64,000 bases of DNA. Source: Siderastrea siderea (taxonomy: Eukaryota; Cnidaria; Anthozoa; Scleractinia; Rhizangiidae). This document shows, one piece after another, positions 12,746-25,600 of the stretch. The translations under genes were made by a program, and so were the position numbers. The notes beneath the pieces were generated by a model. It searched no databases. It was not told the DNA's origin and saw nothing but the letters and a program-made list of their open reading frames with translations. The stretch lies in contig OZ034971.1 in assembly GCA_964030785.1 (NCBI GenBank), positions 16,437,400-16,501,399 of the forward strand, given 5' to 3'. Each line of letters starts with the position of its first letter. Within the stretch, counting starts at the first letter, position 1.

Positions 12746-13467
12746 TCACGAACAAAATCGTCCAATTAATGGAATGGTCACATACCCCCTTTCCTTTTCA
12801 TCTATAACTTTAACTTTGTATTGCACTGTTAAACACTGACTGTGAGTTCTTTGCACTGGAATGAATGACACTCGTGGAAAATGTGAACACCATACTACCA
12901 GAGGCTGAGAATACCAGTGCTCCGAAGGGTGGCTCATGAACCAACCAACCTCAGCAAGAACAACTGTTAGCTTCACGTCTTTTGCCCTGGCCTTGTTTAA
13001 TGACCACATCGTTAGTTAGGAATCTCTGGACTCTTCCTGTTTTGTTCTCTCCATTAAGCCACTTGACCGAAACGCTGCAGTTGCTGGAACATCTATATAT
13101 GTTGCCATTGACTCGAACTCTGGAGAAACTGTCACAGAGTCTTTGAGCACTAACTACCTCACAATCTGGGAGCAAAGTCTTGTACATCTCAATCAGCTCA
13201 GACGTATCATCTTCATCTAATGCAATTCTCTTGGTAGGGTGCAAAGGAACAACCATTTCACTTTGTTTGTCACTTAAAGTTGTGTCCTCTGTTGATGGAT
13301 CCCCAGGCACGAGATTTCACCTGTCAAATGATTGTTCTGTACACAGCATCTCGCCTACAGTGTCACCCTGGTACCCAAAAGCAGACTCTGAAATTCATTG
13401 TGCTCATCTGGAAAATCCATGATGCGCAGCTCCTTGTCTCGAAGAAATCTTCGCATCAGCTGGACAC
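12746..13467 (-). pseudogene. Transposase exon 3 (C-terminal part), broken
   Basis: Minus-strand exon beginning after a TTTTAG-type acceptor at 13468-13469 and ending at the TGA whose complement is 12746-12748. It encodes RRFLRDKELRIMDFPDEHNE, an acidic stretch, YKTLLPDCEVVSAQRL, and a C-terminal block with WFMSHP and SFIPVQR. The arrangement after a DUF4218-like exon, ending in a FIPVQR-type block, fits the C-terminal part of animal tnp2 transposases. Small frame shifts break the reading frame: 12951-13310 and 12746-13009 lie in different frames. This copy keeps the cleanest version of the extreme C terminus among the four in the window. Confidence 0.7.
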
Positions 13468-13852
13468 CTAAAAGAAATAACCCATATTATTTTATAAAAC
13501 AAGACTACTGGAATGTGCCTTCCAATATTCAAGTCCCTCTGAATAACACAGAACAGAACATAAGGTTGATTTGAAAAGATGGTAATCATATTCTTGACAC
13601 CAGCGCTATTATTAAGGTTTGAGTCACATGTTGCATTGATGTAGGTGAAAAGGTAAAGCCTTCACCAGCCTAGAGGCTTCTAACTGCCAGAGCTTTACCT
13701 GGTTTCCGTAGCCTGAAGCCACTGAGAGTATTACTACTCCCCCTTGATGGGATGCTAGTCCGTTGCAAGGTTACCCTCCAGCATTATGTCACCGGTACCC
13801 ATTTATACACCTAGATGGAGAGAGACAACATGGAGCATAGTTTGTTGTTTAC

Positions 13853-14293
13853 GGGCCTCTTCATATAGCCCGGTTAACTGAACTGGCTCGGTTACCGAGA
13901 TCTCACCTCACTGCTATTTAATTTGTAAAAGTTTTTATGTGTTCATATGAGAAGGCGGGCGAGCCCGGTTACCGAGATCTCCGTAACCGGGCTGGAAATT
14001 TTCCCATAAGAACAGGCCAGCCCGGTTACCGGGATGAAGATTTTTCAAGTACGCAAGTTACTGTCGAAGGAGGATGAAATTAGCATCATTCTGACTTGGT
14101 TTTTAGATTTTTTGATCAAAAATGATTTCTGGAATCTGAATGAGTGAAGAAATAATAATTTTTACAATTGCAGGAAAGAAATTCCTGAGTTAATATTTTT
14201 GTGCTTGCTATCACGTAAACAATTTCATCTCCACGACAAAATTCATCCCGCCAACCAGGCCAGCCCGGGTACTGGGCTCATATGAAGAGGCCC
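13853..14293 (-). mobile_element. Harbinger-like MITE in transposase intron 2
   Basis: About 440 bp bounded by inverted ends GGGCCTCTTCATAT and ATATGAAGAGGCCC, flanked by TAA on the right and a decayed TAC on the left (TTA and GTA on the other strand). The other three copies show TTA on both sides. The interior has several GGTTACCGAGATCTC / GGTAACCGGGC inverted blocks that could fold. A 3-bp TTA duplication with GGG-starting ends is typical of PIF/Harbinger elements. There is no transposase inside. Confidence 0.6.
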
Positions 14294-14309
14294 TAAGAAG
14301 ACAGCACCA

Positions 14310-14386
14310 CGGCAGAGACCAGGCTTGAACCACTGACCTTCAGGTTGAAAGTCCGACATGATCACCACTAGACCACTGTGCCTCCG
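14310..14386 (-). repeat. tRNA-Glu(UUC)-like sequence, probable SINE head
   Basis: Minus-strand tRNA-like segment with a recognisable A box (TGGTCTAGTGG), B box (GGTTCAAGCCT) and an anticodon loop with TTC after the invariant T. The acceptor stem does not pair well and the anticodon stem has mismatches, so a functional tRNA gene is unlikely. The same segment sits in the same intron in all four transposon arms. Confidence 0.6.
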
Positions 14387-14892
14387 CTGTTTTTTTTTTC
14401 TCCTAGGTGTTTGAATTTGTGCGACTAAAGCACACCTTATTTGGGAGTTTTACAATACAACTTTCATGAAGTATGCCTCTCTATATACCTAAAAACGGAC
14501 TAAATTTTACAGTGCACAAAAGACACACATACAGATCTGCGTATAGGAACTACAAACCCCGCAGTTTTGTGTGTAGGAAACAGGTGGAACATTTTGCGAG
14601 GTGTGACATTTTTTTCAGGAGAAAATAAGACAGTTTTACAAGTTAAAACTAGTTCAACCTTAAACAAAGAGTAGGAAAGTGATCACAAAAAACACACAAC
14701 TTGTTAGATGCCTGTTATGCTAGGGCTGCATTACACTCTATCCCGGTATACAGAATCGAAGAAATTAAAAGCACAAAATTTTGGTTTATCTATTGGTCAT
14801 AAATTTCCAATATCAATCGATTAATAAATATCGTAATAGATTGTGTACGCCAGGACTCAACACACTGCTACACATGTACGACAGCCACTTAC

Positions 14893-15660
14893 CAATGTTG
14901 TGATTGTTCTTGTGATATGATCCAAGGATACCATTATACCTCTCAAAGGAGAAACACCAGAATGAGTAGACTGGTCCATAGTCTCTGATGCAATCCACAA
15001 GATGACAACTTAAGTGCATGTTTGGAGTGCACGTCTCAGTACCATATAGTCTCTCAAAATGTTTACAAAACTCTATGATCTTTGATTCTGCCTCTGACCA
15101 CTGTGCCATTCTTATGGACTGACAGCCTATCAAGCGACACGCAGTTACAAAACGCATCCATGCATCATAATGTTCCCGAGCTAAAATTCCCTTTAATGTA
15201 AATGCTGAATAGTAACAAACCCAGTTCTTCCACTGGTCTGCTGTAAATCAAGTTAATCCTGTAGAAATCTTAGATGGGATCCTTCCAATTTCTGGCGGTG
15301 GAATACCAGCATCAACTCTCCTCTGCAACAAGTCAAAATGTTTATCCTTGATCAATTCCTTCTCCTTCCAAACCTTCAAGGTTGTTTTGGCCAAACCAAG
15401 GAAGAGATTGTGCATTGGATCAATAATAACAAATCGCACAGCATCATAATATGGAAACTGAAACAGGACTGAGTACTTTGCTCCAGTGTTGCGGACAACA
15501 GCGTTAACTTCTGTTTGGCACCGAGCAAAACGCACAGAATCTGCATGCGTTCTGTGGGGCTTATTTGTTCTTTTTTGCCAGGTGTCTGTGGCAAAACCAG
15601 AGAAATCGCGTTTTGACCCAAAAGAAGTCCGTGGAAACGTCCTGAAGCACTTGTTACAAC
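14893..15660 (-). pseudogene. Transposase exon 2 (tnp2 to DUF4218), nearly open
   Basis: Minus-strand exon starting after the acceptor CAG (complement of 15661-15663) and ending at a TTG|GTAAGT donor at 14893. It encodes a CNKCF zinc-knuckle-like motif, FVIIDPMHNLFLGLAK (the hallmark block of tnp2/CACTA transposases), then HLSCHLVDCIRDYGPVYSFW and CFSFERYNGILGSYHKNNHN (the DUF4218 signature). One nonsense codon (complement of 15248-15250) interrupts an otherwise continuous frame. It keeps the ancestral SIRMAQ reading, where the plus-strand arms carry a 4-bp insertion. Confidence 0.8.
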
Positions 15661-15859
15661 CTGAGAATTTAAACAATAATACTTATTCAGTCAGTTGTAA
15701 AAGTAAATTACATGTACCTTAATAGCGACTGTCAGTTGCATTCAAATACTGTCAGTTTTGCTACTCAAGAATTTCTTCAACCACTCTCACTATAACGGAC
15801 TCTCACTTTTACGGACTTACGGGCACTTGATTCGGTCCCAACGTCACATTTCTATTGGT

Positions 15860-15986
15860 GTTATCATTGCGGACACTCCTCTTCTAGGAGGCATGTTCAA
15901 GGTATGGGTCGCACTCTTGGCATTGTGCTGTGATGTGCCAGCTGCTAGGAAATGTGAAAGATTTGCAGGTCATTCAGCAGCAAAAG
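15860..15986 (+). pseudogene. Transposase exon 1, 3'-terminal fragment
   Basis: Only the last 42 codons or so of exon 1 remain, including CCDVPAARK and the exon end AAAAG before a GT donor at 15987-15988. The residue block is the conserved tnp2 segment that precedes the zinc-knuckle coded by the next exon. Everything upstream was lost in the 6.1-kb central deletion. Confidence 0.7.
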
Positions 15987-16499
15987 GTACCTATAATGTT
16001 AATATCAGTATTTCGCAGTATAATATTTAGTAAAACGAAAAGGTGACATTTTGACATATGTTTTATCATTTCCAGAAAAACTACATGTAAACTTAATTGT
16101 CAACTGTACATAAAATATTTTAGTTACAGAGGTGACTGTCCCAAATGTCCTTGAATGGTTAACAGGGACTTGAGAGAAAAGAAAGAAGATATTTCAGTTG
16201 ATGGCCAAAAGAAAAGCGAAAATTCAGCCAAAAAGACATGGGTGTAGACAAAGGACAGAAAAATTATTTTTAAATGTCTTTAATTGTTCAAAGATGACAT
16301 TCGGTGTCTGCTATATAGTAGGGACCGAATCAAGTGCCCGTAAGTCCGTAATAGCGACAGTCCGTTATAGTGGGAGTGGTTGGAGAAATTCTTGAGTAGC
16401 AAAACTGACAGTATTTGAATGCAACTGACAGTCGCTATTAAGGTGGATGTAATTTACTTTTACAACTGACTGAATAAGTATTGTTGTTTAAATTCTTAG

Positions 16500-17262
16500 G
16501 TTGTAACAAGTGCTTTAAGACGTTTCCACGGACCTCTTTTGGGTCAAAACGCGATTTCTCTGGTTTTGCCACAGACACCTGGGAAAAAAGAACAAATAAG
16601 CTCCACAGAACGCATGTTGACTCTGTGCGTTTTGCTCGGTGCCAAAAACAAGTTAACGCTGTTGTCTGCATTACTGGAGCAAAGTACTCAGTCCTGTTTC
16701 AGTTGCCATCTTATGATGCTGTGCAATTTGTTATTATTGATCCAATGCACAATCTTTTCCTTGGTTTGGCCAAAACAACCTTCAACGTTTGGAACGAGAA
16801 TGAATTGATCAAGGATAAACATTTTGACTTGTTGCAGAGGAGAGTTGATGCTGTTATTCCACCGCCAGAAATTGGAAGGATCCCTTTAAAGATTTCCACA
16901 AGATTCAGTGGATTTACAGCAGACCAGTGGAAGAACTGGGTTGGTTACTGTTCAGCATTTACATTAAAGGGAATTTTACCTCGGGAACATTATGATGCAC
17001 GGATGTGTTTTGTAACTGCGTGTCGCTTAATAGGCTGTCAGTCAGTCCATAAGAATGGCACAGTGTTCAGAGGCAGAATGAAAGATCATAGAGTTTTGTA
17101 AACATTTTGAGAGACTATGTGGTACTGAGACGTGCATTCTAAGCATGCACTTAAGTTGTCATCTTGTGGATTGCATCAGAGACTATGGACCATTCTGGTG
17201 TTTCTCCTTTAAAATTTATAATGGTATCCTTGGATCGTATCACATGAACAATCACAACATTG
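16500..17262 (+). pseudogene. Transposase exon 2, frameshifted
   Basis: Starts after an AG acceptor at 16498-16499 and ends at a TTG|GTAAGT donor. It encodes CNKCFKTFPRTSF, DPMHNLFLGLAK and the DUF4218-like region. A 4-bp duplication near 17035 (CAGTCAGT in place of CAGT) shifts the frame so that the ORF ends at 17101. A further deletion in the GPVYSFW block is seen at about 17190. The 4-bp duplication is shared with the arm at 44374-45146. Confidence 0.78.
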
Positions 17263-17833
17263 GTAAGTGGCTGTCATATATGTGTAGCAGTGTGTTGAGT
17301 CCTGGCGTACACAATCTATGAAATCAACAATCAATTACGATATTAATTAATCGATTGATATTGGAAATTTTTTACCAATCGATGAACGAAAATTGTGTGA
17401 TTTTTTAATTTCATCGATTCTGTATACCGGGATAGAGTGTAATGCAGCCCTAGGATAACAGGCATCTAACAAGTTGTATTTTTTGTGATCACTTTCCTAC
17501 TCTTTTTTTTAAGGTTGAACTAGTATTGAGTTGTAAAACAGTTTTATTTTCTCCTAAAAAAATGTCACACCTTGCAAATATTCCACCTGTTTCCTAGACA
17601 CAAAACTGCGGGGTTTGTAGTTCCTATACGCAGATCTGTATGTCTGTCTTTTGTGCAATGTAAAATTTAGTCCGTAAAACTCCCTGATGAAGTGTGCATT
17701 AGTCACAAAAATTGAAACACCTAGGACAAAAAAAAAAACAGTTTTATAACTCAAGAAGTTCCCAGACGTGCTGCTCACTAGTTCAACCTGAAAATATTAG
17801 TCACATAGTCATGTGTTTACATCAATGTAACAG

Positions 17834-17910
17834 CGGAGGCACAGTGGTCTAGTGGCGATCATGTCGGACTTTCAACCTGAAGGTCAGTGGTTCAAGCCTG
17901 GTCTCTGCCG
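17834..17910 (+). repeat. tRNA-Glu(UUC)-like sequence, probable SINE head
   Basis: A box TGGTCTAGTGG at 17845-17855, anticodon TTC at 17871-17873 after T at 17870, B box GGTTCAAGCCT at 17889-17899. It is the inverted partner of 14310-14386. Stems are imperfect, so it is called tRNA-derived and not a tRNA gene. Confidence 0.6.
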
Positions 17911-17926
17911 TCGTGCTGTTTCCTTA

Positions 17927-18338
17927 GGGCCTCTTCATATGAGCGCAGTACCTGGGCTGGCCTTGCTGGCAGGATGAATTTTGTCGCCGAGATGAAATCG
18001 TTTACGCGATAGACCGCACAAAAATATTAACACAGGATTTTCTTTCCTGCAATTGTGAAAATTATTATTTCTTCACTAATTCAGATTCCAGAAATCATTT
18101 TTCATCCAAAAGTCTAAGAGATAAGTCAGAATGATGCTAATTTCATCCTCCTTCGACACTAACTTGCGGTAACCGGGCTGGCCTGTTCTTATGGGAGAAT
18201 TTCCAGCCCGGTTACAGAGATCTCGGTAACCGGGCCTGCCCGCCTTCACACATCAACAATTTTACAAAGGAAATAGGAGTGAGGTGAGATCTCGGTAACC
18301 GAGCCAGCCCAGTCAACCGGGCTCATATGAAAAGGCCC
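17927..18338 (+). mobile_element. Harbinger-like MITE in transposase intron 2
   Basis: Ends GGGCCTCTTCATATGAGC and its near-complement GCTCATATGAAAAGGCCC, flanked by TTA at 17924-17926 and 18339-18341. It has no coding capacity. The interior GGTAACCGGGC and GATCTCGGTAACCG blocks are mutually complementary. The orthologous element in the other arms has the same position, so it was in the transposon before the palindrome formed. Confidence 0.65.
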
Positions 18339-18572
18339 TTAGACAAGAAACTTTGCTCCATGTTGTCCCTCTCCACCTAGGTGTATAAATGGGTACCGGT
18401 GACATAATGCTGGGGGGTAACCTTGAAACGGACTAGCATCCCATCCAAGGGGAGTAGTAATAGTCTCAGTCGCTTCAGGGTACGGAAACCAGGTAAAGCT
18501 CTAGCAGTTGGGAGCCTCTAGGCTTGTGAAGACTTTACCTTTTCACCTACGCGCATGGGTTATTTCTTTTAG

Positions 18573-19298
18573 ATGTCCAACTGATGCGAAGATTTCTTCG
18601 AGACAAGGAGCTGCGCATCATGGATTTTCCAGATGAGCACAATGAATTTCAGAGTCTACTTTTGGGTACACAGCGTGGCACTGTAGGCGAGATGCTGTGT
18701 ACAGAACAATTATTTGACAGGTCAAATCTCGTGTCTGGGGATCCATCAACGAAGGACTTAACTTTAAGTGATAAACAAAGTGAAATGGTTGTTCTTTTGC
18801 CACCTATCAAGAGAATTGCATTAGATGAAGATGATACGTCTGAGCTGATTGAGATGTACAAGACTTTGCTCCCAGATTGTGAGGTAGTTAGTGCTCAAAG
18901 ACTCTGTGACAGTTTCTCCCGAGTTCGAGTCAATGGCAACATCTATAGATGTTCCAGCAACTGCAGTGTTTCGGCCAAGTGGCTTAATGGAGAGCACAGA
19001 ACAGGAATAGTCCAGGGATTCCTAACTAACGATATGGTCATTAAACAAGGCCAGGGCAAAAGACGGAAGCTAACATTTGTTCTTGCTGAGGTTGCTTGGT
19101 TCATGAGTCGCCCTGAGAATCGAAGCACTGGTATCCTGAGCCTGGGAAGTATGGTGTTCGGATTTTTCACAAGTGTCATTCATTCCAGTGCAAACAATTC
19201 ACAGTCAGTGTTTAACAGTGCAATACAAAGTTAAATTTAGACATGGAAAGGAAAAGGTGTATGTAACAATTCCATTAATTGGACGATTTTGTTCGTGA
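18573..19298 (+). pseudogene. Transposase exon 3, longest open copy
   Basis: Follows an AG acceptor at 18571-18572. It is open for 216 codons from 18584: RRFLRDKELR near the start, an acidic DDTSELIEMYKTLL region near residue 90, and VAWFMSRP near residue 168. After this the frame shifts relative to the left arm, so the genuine SFIPVQR-type C terminus is lost. The ancestral stop would be the TGA at 19296-19298. Confidence 0.7.
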
Positions 19299-19621
19299 AG
19301 TACAGTGAATCATGTTTTAGGTACTGAATACATTTTCTACTTAGATGATCATGTAAACTTATCAGGTTCAAAATATAGCGATATCTGGATCAAACCACTG
19401 TGTGAACTTACTGTCCAAAATTCTGAACTCCAAAACCCAGCCACTGATTGTGATTTTCACTGATGCCAACATACTCAAACCAGTTCAAAAGCTGCATTCA
19501 TGATTGTGCAGTCCTGTTGAACTGAACATTTTTGTTTGATATGGTTTGACAGCGGTTAAAATGCAGCAACTGCTTGAGTTTAACTTCAAGGGTTGCATGT
19601 TGTTGAAACATGCAATATAAA

Positions 19622-22600
19622 ACTACTCAAATAAGCCATCCTGTTCAAATGGCCCAACCGGATCAAATGAGGCAACTGTTTCAAATGGCCCAGCCATATC
19701 AAATGACCCAACCAGTTCAAATGGCCCAAGCATAGCAAATGATTAAACCAGTTCAAATGGCCCAACCATATCAAATGACCCAACCATATCAAATGAGCAA
19801 ACCGGATCATATGGCCAATTTAATTGACCCAAACATATCAAAGGAGCCAATCGGTTCAAACAACCCAACCATATCAAATGACGAAACCGGTTTAAATGAG
19901 CCAACCGGTTCAAATCAACCAGACCAAGTGACCCAACCGCATAAAATTGGCCATCCGAATCAAATGAACCAACCAGATCAAATGACCCAACCGATTCAAA
20001 TGGGCCAACCATATCAAATGAGAAAACCAGTTGAAATGGCCCAACCATATCAAATGACCCAACTGGTTCAAATTACCCAACCAGTTCAAGTGGCCCAGCC
20101 ATATCAAATGAACCAACCGGTTCAAATGGCCCAACAATGTCAAATGGCCCAACCGGTTCAGATCATCCAACCAGATCAAATGAGCAAACCGGTTGAAATG
20201 GCGCACCCATATCAAATGACCCAACAGGTTCAAATGACCCAACCAGTTCAAATGGCCCAACCATATCAAATGACTCAATCCGTTCAAATGGTACAACAGT
20301 ATCAAATGAGCCAACCGACTCAAATAAGCCAATCATATCAAATAAGCAAACCAGATCAAACCACCCAACCATATCAAATCACCCAACGATATCAAATGAG
20401 CCAACCGATTCAAATTAACCCAACCAGTTCAAATGACCAACCATATCAAATCAAATGGCCCAACCATATCAATTGTCTCAACCGCTTCAAATGGCCCAAC
20501 CATAGCTAATGGCTCAAAAATATGAAATTAGCGAACCAGTTCAAATGACCTAACCGGTTCAAATGACCCAACCACTTCAAATGGCCCAACAGGTTTAAAT
20601 TGCCCGACCATATCAAATGACCCAACCAGTTCAAATGGCCCAACCATATTAAATGACCCAACAGGTTCAAATGACCGAACCAGTTTAAATGGCCCAACCA
20701 TATCAAATGACTCAACCAGTTTAAATGGCCCAACCATATCAAATGACTCAACCGGTTTAAATGGCCCAACCATATCAAATGAGCCAAGCGGCTCAAATAA
20801 GAAAATCATAACAAATCAGCCAACCAGATCAAATAACGCAACCATATCAAATGAGCCAACTGGTTCAAATGGCCCAACCAGAGCAACTGACCCAAGCACT
20901 TCAAATGGCCCAGCCAATTTAAATGGCCCAACCATATCATATGAGCCAACTGGTTTAAATGGCCAAACCATATCAAAGGACACAACCAGATCAAATGAGC
21001 CAACTGGCTCAAATCGCCCAACCATATCAAAAGAGCAAACCGGTTTAAATAGCCCAACCATATCAAATTACCCAACCGGTTCAAATAACCCATAGAGTTA
21101 AAAAAATTGCACCCATATCAAAATGCAAAATCGGTTCAAGTGGACCAATCATATCAAGTGAGTCAGCTGGTTCAAATGGGCCAACCATATCAAACGAGCC
21201 AACCAGCTCAAATGATCCAACCAGATCAAATGAGCCAACCGCTTCAAATGGCTTAACCAGATCAAATGACCCAACCGGTTCAAATGGCCCAACCACATCA
21301 AATGAGAAAACCAGTTGAAATGGCCCAACCATATTAAATGACCCAACCTTGTCAAATTACCCAACCAGTTCAAGTGGCCCAGCCATATCAAATGAACCAA
21401 CCGGTTCAAATGGCCCAACAATGTCAAATGGCCTAGCCGGTTCAGATGATCCAACCAGATCAAATGAGCAAACTTTTTGAAATGGCCCACCCATATCAAA
21501 TGGTCCAGCAGGTTCAAATGACCCAACCAGCTCAAATGGCCCAACCATATGAAATGACTCAACCGGTTCAAATGGCACAACAGTATCAAATGAGCCAACC
21601 GACTCAAATAAGCCAATCATATCAAAAAAGCCAACCAGATCAAATGACCCAACCGTATCAAATCACCCAACCATATCAGATGAGCCAACCGATTCAAATA
21701 ACCCAACCAGTTCAAATGACCAACCATATCAAATGACCCAACTCTATCAAATGACCCAACCAGTTCAAATGGCCCAACTATATCAATTGTCTTAACTGCT
21801 TCAAATAGCTCAACCATAGCAAATGGCTCAACCGGTTCAAATGGCTCAAAAATATCAAATTAGCGAACCAGTTCAAATGACCCAACCGGTTCAAATGACC
21901 CAACCACTTCAAATGGCCCAACCGGTTTAAATTGCCCGACCATATCAAATGACCCAACCAGTTCAAATGGCCCAACCATATTAAATGACCAGCCAGGTTC
22001 AAATGACCGAACCAGTTTAAATGGCCCAACCATATCAAAATGACTCAACCGGTTTAAATGGCCCAACCATATCAAATGAGCCAAGCGGCTCAAATAAGAA
22101 AATCATATCAAATCAGCCAACCAGATCAAATGACCGAAGCATATCAAATGAGCCAACTGGTTCAAATGGCCCAAGCAGAGGAAATGACCCAACCACTTCA
22201 AATGGCCCAGCCGGTTTAAATGGCCCAACCATATCAAATGAGCCAACTGGTTTAAATGGCCAAACCATATCAAATGACCCAACCAGATCAAATGACCCAA
22301 CTGGTTCAAATCGCCCAACCATATCAAATGAGGAAACCGGTTTAAATAGCCCAACCATGTCAAATAACCCAACCGGTTCAAATAACCCATAGAGTTAAAA
22401 AAATTCCACCAATATCAAATGGCAAGATCGGTTCAACTGGGCCAATCATATCAAGTGAGTCAGCTGGTTCAAATGGCCCAACCATATCAAATGACCCAAC
22501 CGGTTCAAATGATCCAACCAGATCAAATTGCCCAACCATATCAAATGTGTCAACCGTTTCAAATGGCAAAACCATATGAAATGACCCAACGATATCAAAT

Positions 22601-25600
22601 GACCCAACCGGTTCAAATGGCCCAACAATGTCAAAAAGCAAACCGGTTTAATTGACCCAACCATATCAAATGAGCGCAGCAGTTTAAATGACCTAACCGG
22701 TTCAAGTAGCCCAACCGTTTCAAATAACCCAACCAGTTGAATTGGCCCAACCATATCAAATAACTCTTCCGTTTCAAATGGAAAACTCATATCAAGTGTG
22801 AAAACTGTTTCAAATGGCCCAACCACATCAAATGACCCAAGCGGTTCAAATGATCCAACCAGATCAAATGAGGCAACCGGTTCAAATGGCCCAACCAGAT
22901 CTAACGACCCAACCAGTTTAAATGGCCCAACCATATGTAATGTCTCAACCGGTTCAAATGGCCCAACCATATCAAATGAGCAAAATGGTTCAAATGGCCC
23001 AACCATCTCTAATGAGCAAACCGGTTTAATGCACCGAACCGGTTCAAATGGCCCAACCATATCAAATGACCCAACCGGTTCAAATGATCCAACCAGGTTA
23101 AATGAGCCAACCGGTTCAAATGGCCCAACCAGATCAAATGTCCCAACCAGTTCAAATGGCCCAACCATATTAAATGTCTGAACCGGTTAAAATGGCCCAA
23201 CATATCAAATGACCCAACCAGTTCAAAATTCCCTAATCAGTTCAAATCGCCCAGCCATATGAAATGACGGAACTGGTTCAAATAGACCAATCCTATCAAG
23301 TGAGCCAACTGGTTCAAATGACCCAACCATATCAAATTACCCAACCAGTTCAAATGGCCCAGCCATATCAAATATCTGAACCGGTTCAAATGGCCCAACC
23401 ATATCAATTGACCCAACCATATCAAATCACCCAACCGGTTCAAATGGCCCAACCATATCAAATGAAGCATATCAAATTAGTGAACCGGTTTAAATGACCC
23501 AACAACTTGAAATGGCCCAACCGGTTTAAATTGCATGACGATATCAAATGGCCCAACCAGTTCAAATGGCCCAACCATATCAAATGAGAAAACCAGTTGA
23601 AATGGCCCAATCATATCAAATGAGCCAACCGACTCGAATAACCCAATCATATCAAATAAGCCAACCAGATCAAATGACCTAACCATATCAAATCACTCAA
23701 CCAAATAAAATGAGCCAACCAATTCAAATAACCCAACCAGTTCAAATGACCAACCATATCAAATGACCCAACTCTTTCAAATGACCCAACCAGTTCAAAT
23801 GGCCCAACCATATCAATTGTCTCAACCGCTTCAAATGGCCCAACCATAGCAAATGGCTCGACCGGTTTAAATGGCTCTAAGATATCAAAATAGCGAACCA
23901 GTTCAACTGACCCAACTGGTTCAAATGACGCAACCACTTCAAATGGCCCAACCGGTTTAAATTGCCCGACCATATCAAATGACCCAACCAGTTCAAATGG
24001 CCCAACCATATTAAATGACCCAACAGGTTCAAATGACCGAACCAGTTTAAATGGCCCAACCATATCAAATGACTCAACTGCTTTAAATGGCCCAACCATA
24101 TCAAATGAGCCAAGCGGCTCAAATAAGAAAATCATATCAAATGAGCCAACCAGATCAAATGACCCAACCATATCAAATGAGCCAACTTGTTAAAATGGCC
24201 CAACCAGAGGAAGTGACCCAACCACTTCAAATGGCCCAGCCGGTTTAAATTGCCCAACCATATCAAATGAGCAAACTGGTTTAAATGGCCAAACCATATC
24301 AAATGACCCAGCGGGTTCAAATAACAAATAGAGTTAAAAAAATTCCACCCATATCAAATGGCAAGATCAGTTCAAGTGGACCAATCATAATGAAGAGAGT
24401 CAGCTTGTTCAAATGGGCCAAAAATATCAAATGAGCCAACCGGTTCGAATGATCCAACCAGATCAAATGAGCCAACCGGTTCAAATGGTTTAACCAGATC
24501 AAACGAACCAACCGGTTCAAATGGCTCAACCATATCAAATGAGAAAACCATATCAAACGACCCAAATGGTTCAAATTACCCAACCGGTTCAGATGGCCCA
24601 GCCATATCAAATGAACCAACCGGTTCAAAAGGCCCAACAATGTCAAATGACCCAACCGGTTCAGATGATCCAACCAGATCAAATGAGCAAACCAGTTGAA
24701 ATGGCCCACCCATATCAAATGACCCAACAGGTTCAAATGACGCAACCAGCTCAAACGGCCCAACCATATCAAATGACTCAACCGGTTCAAATGGCACAAC
24801 CATATCAAATGAGCCAACCGATTCAAATAAGCCAATCATATCAAATAAGCCAACCAGGTCAAATGACCAACCATATCAAATGACCCAACCAGTACAAATG
24901 GCCCAACCATATCAATTGTCTTAACCGATTCAAATGGCCCAACCATAGCAAATGGCTGGACCGGTTAAAATGGCTCAAAAATATCAAATTAGCGAACCAG
25001 TTCAAATGACCTAACCGGTTCAAATGACCCAACCACTTCAAATGTCCCAACCGGTTTAAATTGCCCGACCATATCAAATGACCCAACCAGTTCAAATGGC
25101 CCAACAATATTAAATGACCCAACAGGTTCAAATGATCGAACCAGTTTAAATGGCCCAACCATATCAAATGACTCAACCGGTTTAAATGGCCCAAGCATAT
25201 CAAATGAGCTAAGCGGCTCAAATAAGAAAATCATATCAAATGAGCCAACCAGATCAAATGACCCAACCATATCAAATGAGCCAACTGGTTCAAATGGCCC
25301 AACCAGAGCAAATGACCCAACCACTTCAAATGGCCCAGCCGGTTTAAATGGCCCAACCATATCAAATGAGCCAACTGGTTTAAATGGCCAAACCATATGA
25401 AATGACCCACCCAGATCAAATGACCCAACTGGCTCAAATCGCCCAACCATACCAAATGAGGAAATCGGTTTAAATAGCCCAACCATGTCAAATAACCCAT
25501 AGAGTTATAAAACTTCCACCCATATCAAATGGCAAGATCGCTCCAAGTGGACCAATAATATCAAGCGAGTCAGCTGGTTCAAATGGGCCAACCATATCAA

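Larger units (their letters stand above)
12421..15859 (-). mobile_element. CACTA/EnSpm-like transposon relic, left arm of palindrome 1
   Basis: Minus-strand copy of the element's 3' half: a noncoding tail (12421-12745), transposase exon 3, an intron holding a tRNA-like repeat and a Harbinger-like MITE, exon 2, then part of intron 1. It is the inverted partner of 15860-19621. Its tail matches the right arm's tail in reverse complement (12421-12540 against 19500-19621). The arm stops at 15857-15859 (GGT), where it abuts the other arm through a deletion. No CACTA termini are visible at either edge, so the superfamily call rests on the protein. Confidence 0.75.
15860..19621 (+). mobile_element. 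CACTA/EnSpm-like transposon relic, right arm of palindrome 1
   Basis: Plus-strand copy that begins inside transposase exon 1 because the palindrome centre is deleted. It continues through intron 1 (15987-16499), exon 2, intron 2 (17263-18572, with a tRNA-like repeat and a MITE), exon 3 and a noncoding tail to the 18-bp satellite at 19622. Its private mutations match the right arm at 42470-47612 rather than its own left arm. Confidence 0.75.
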
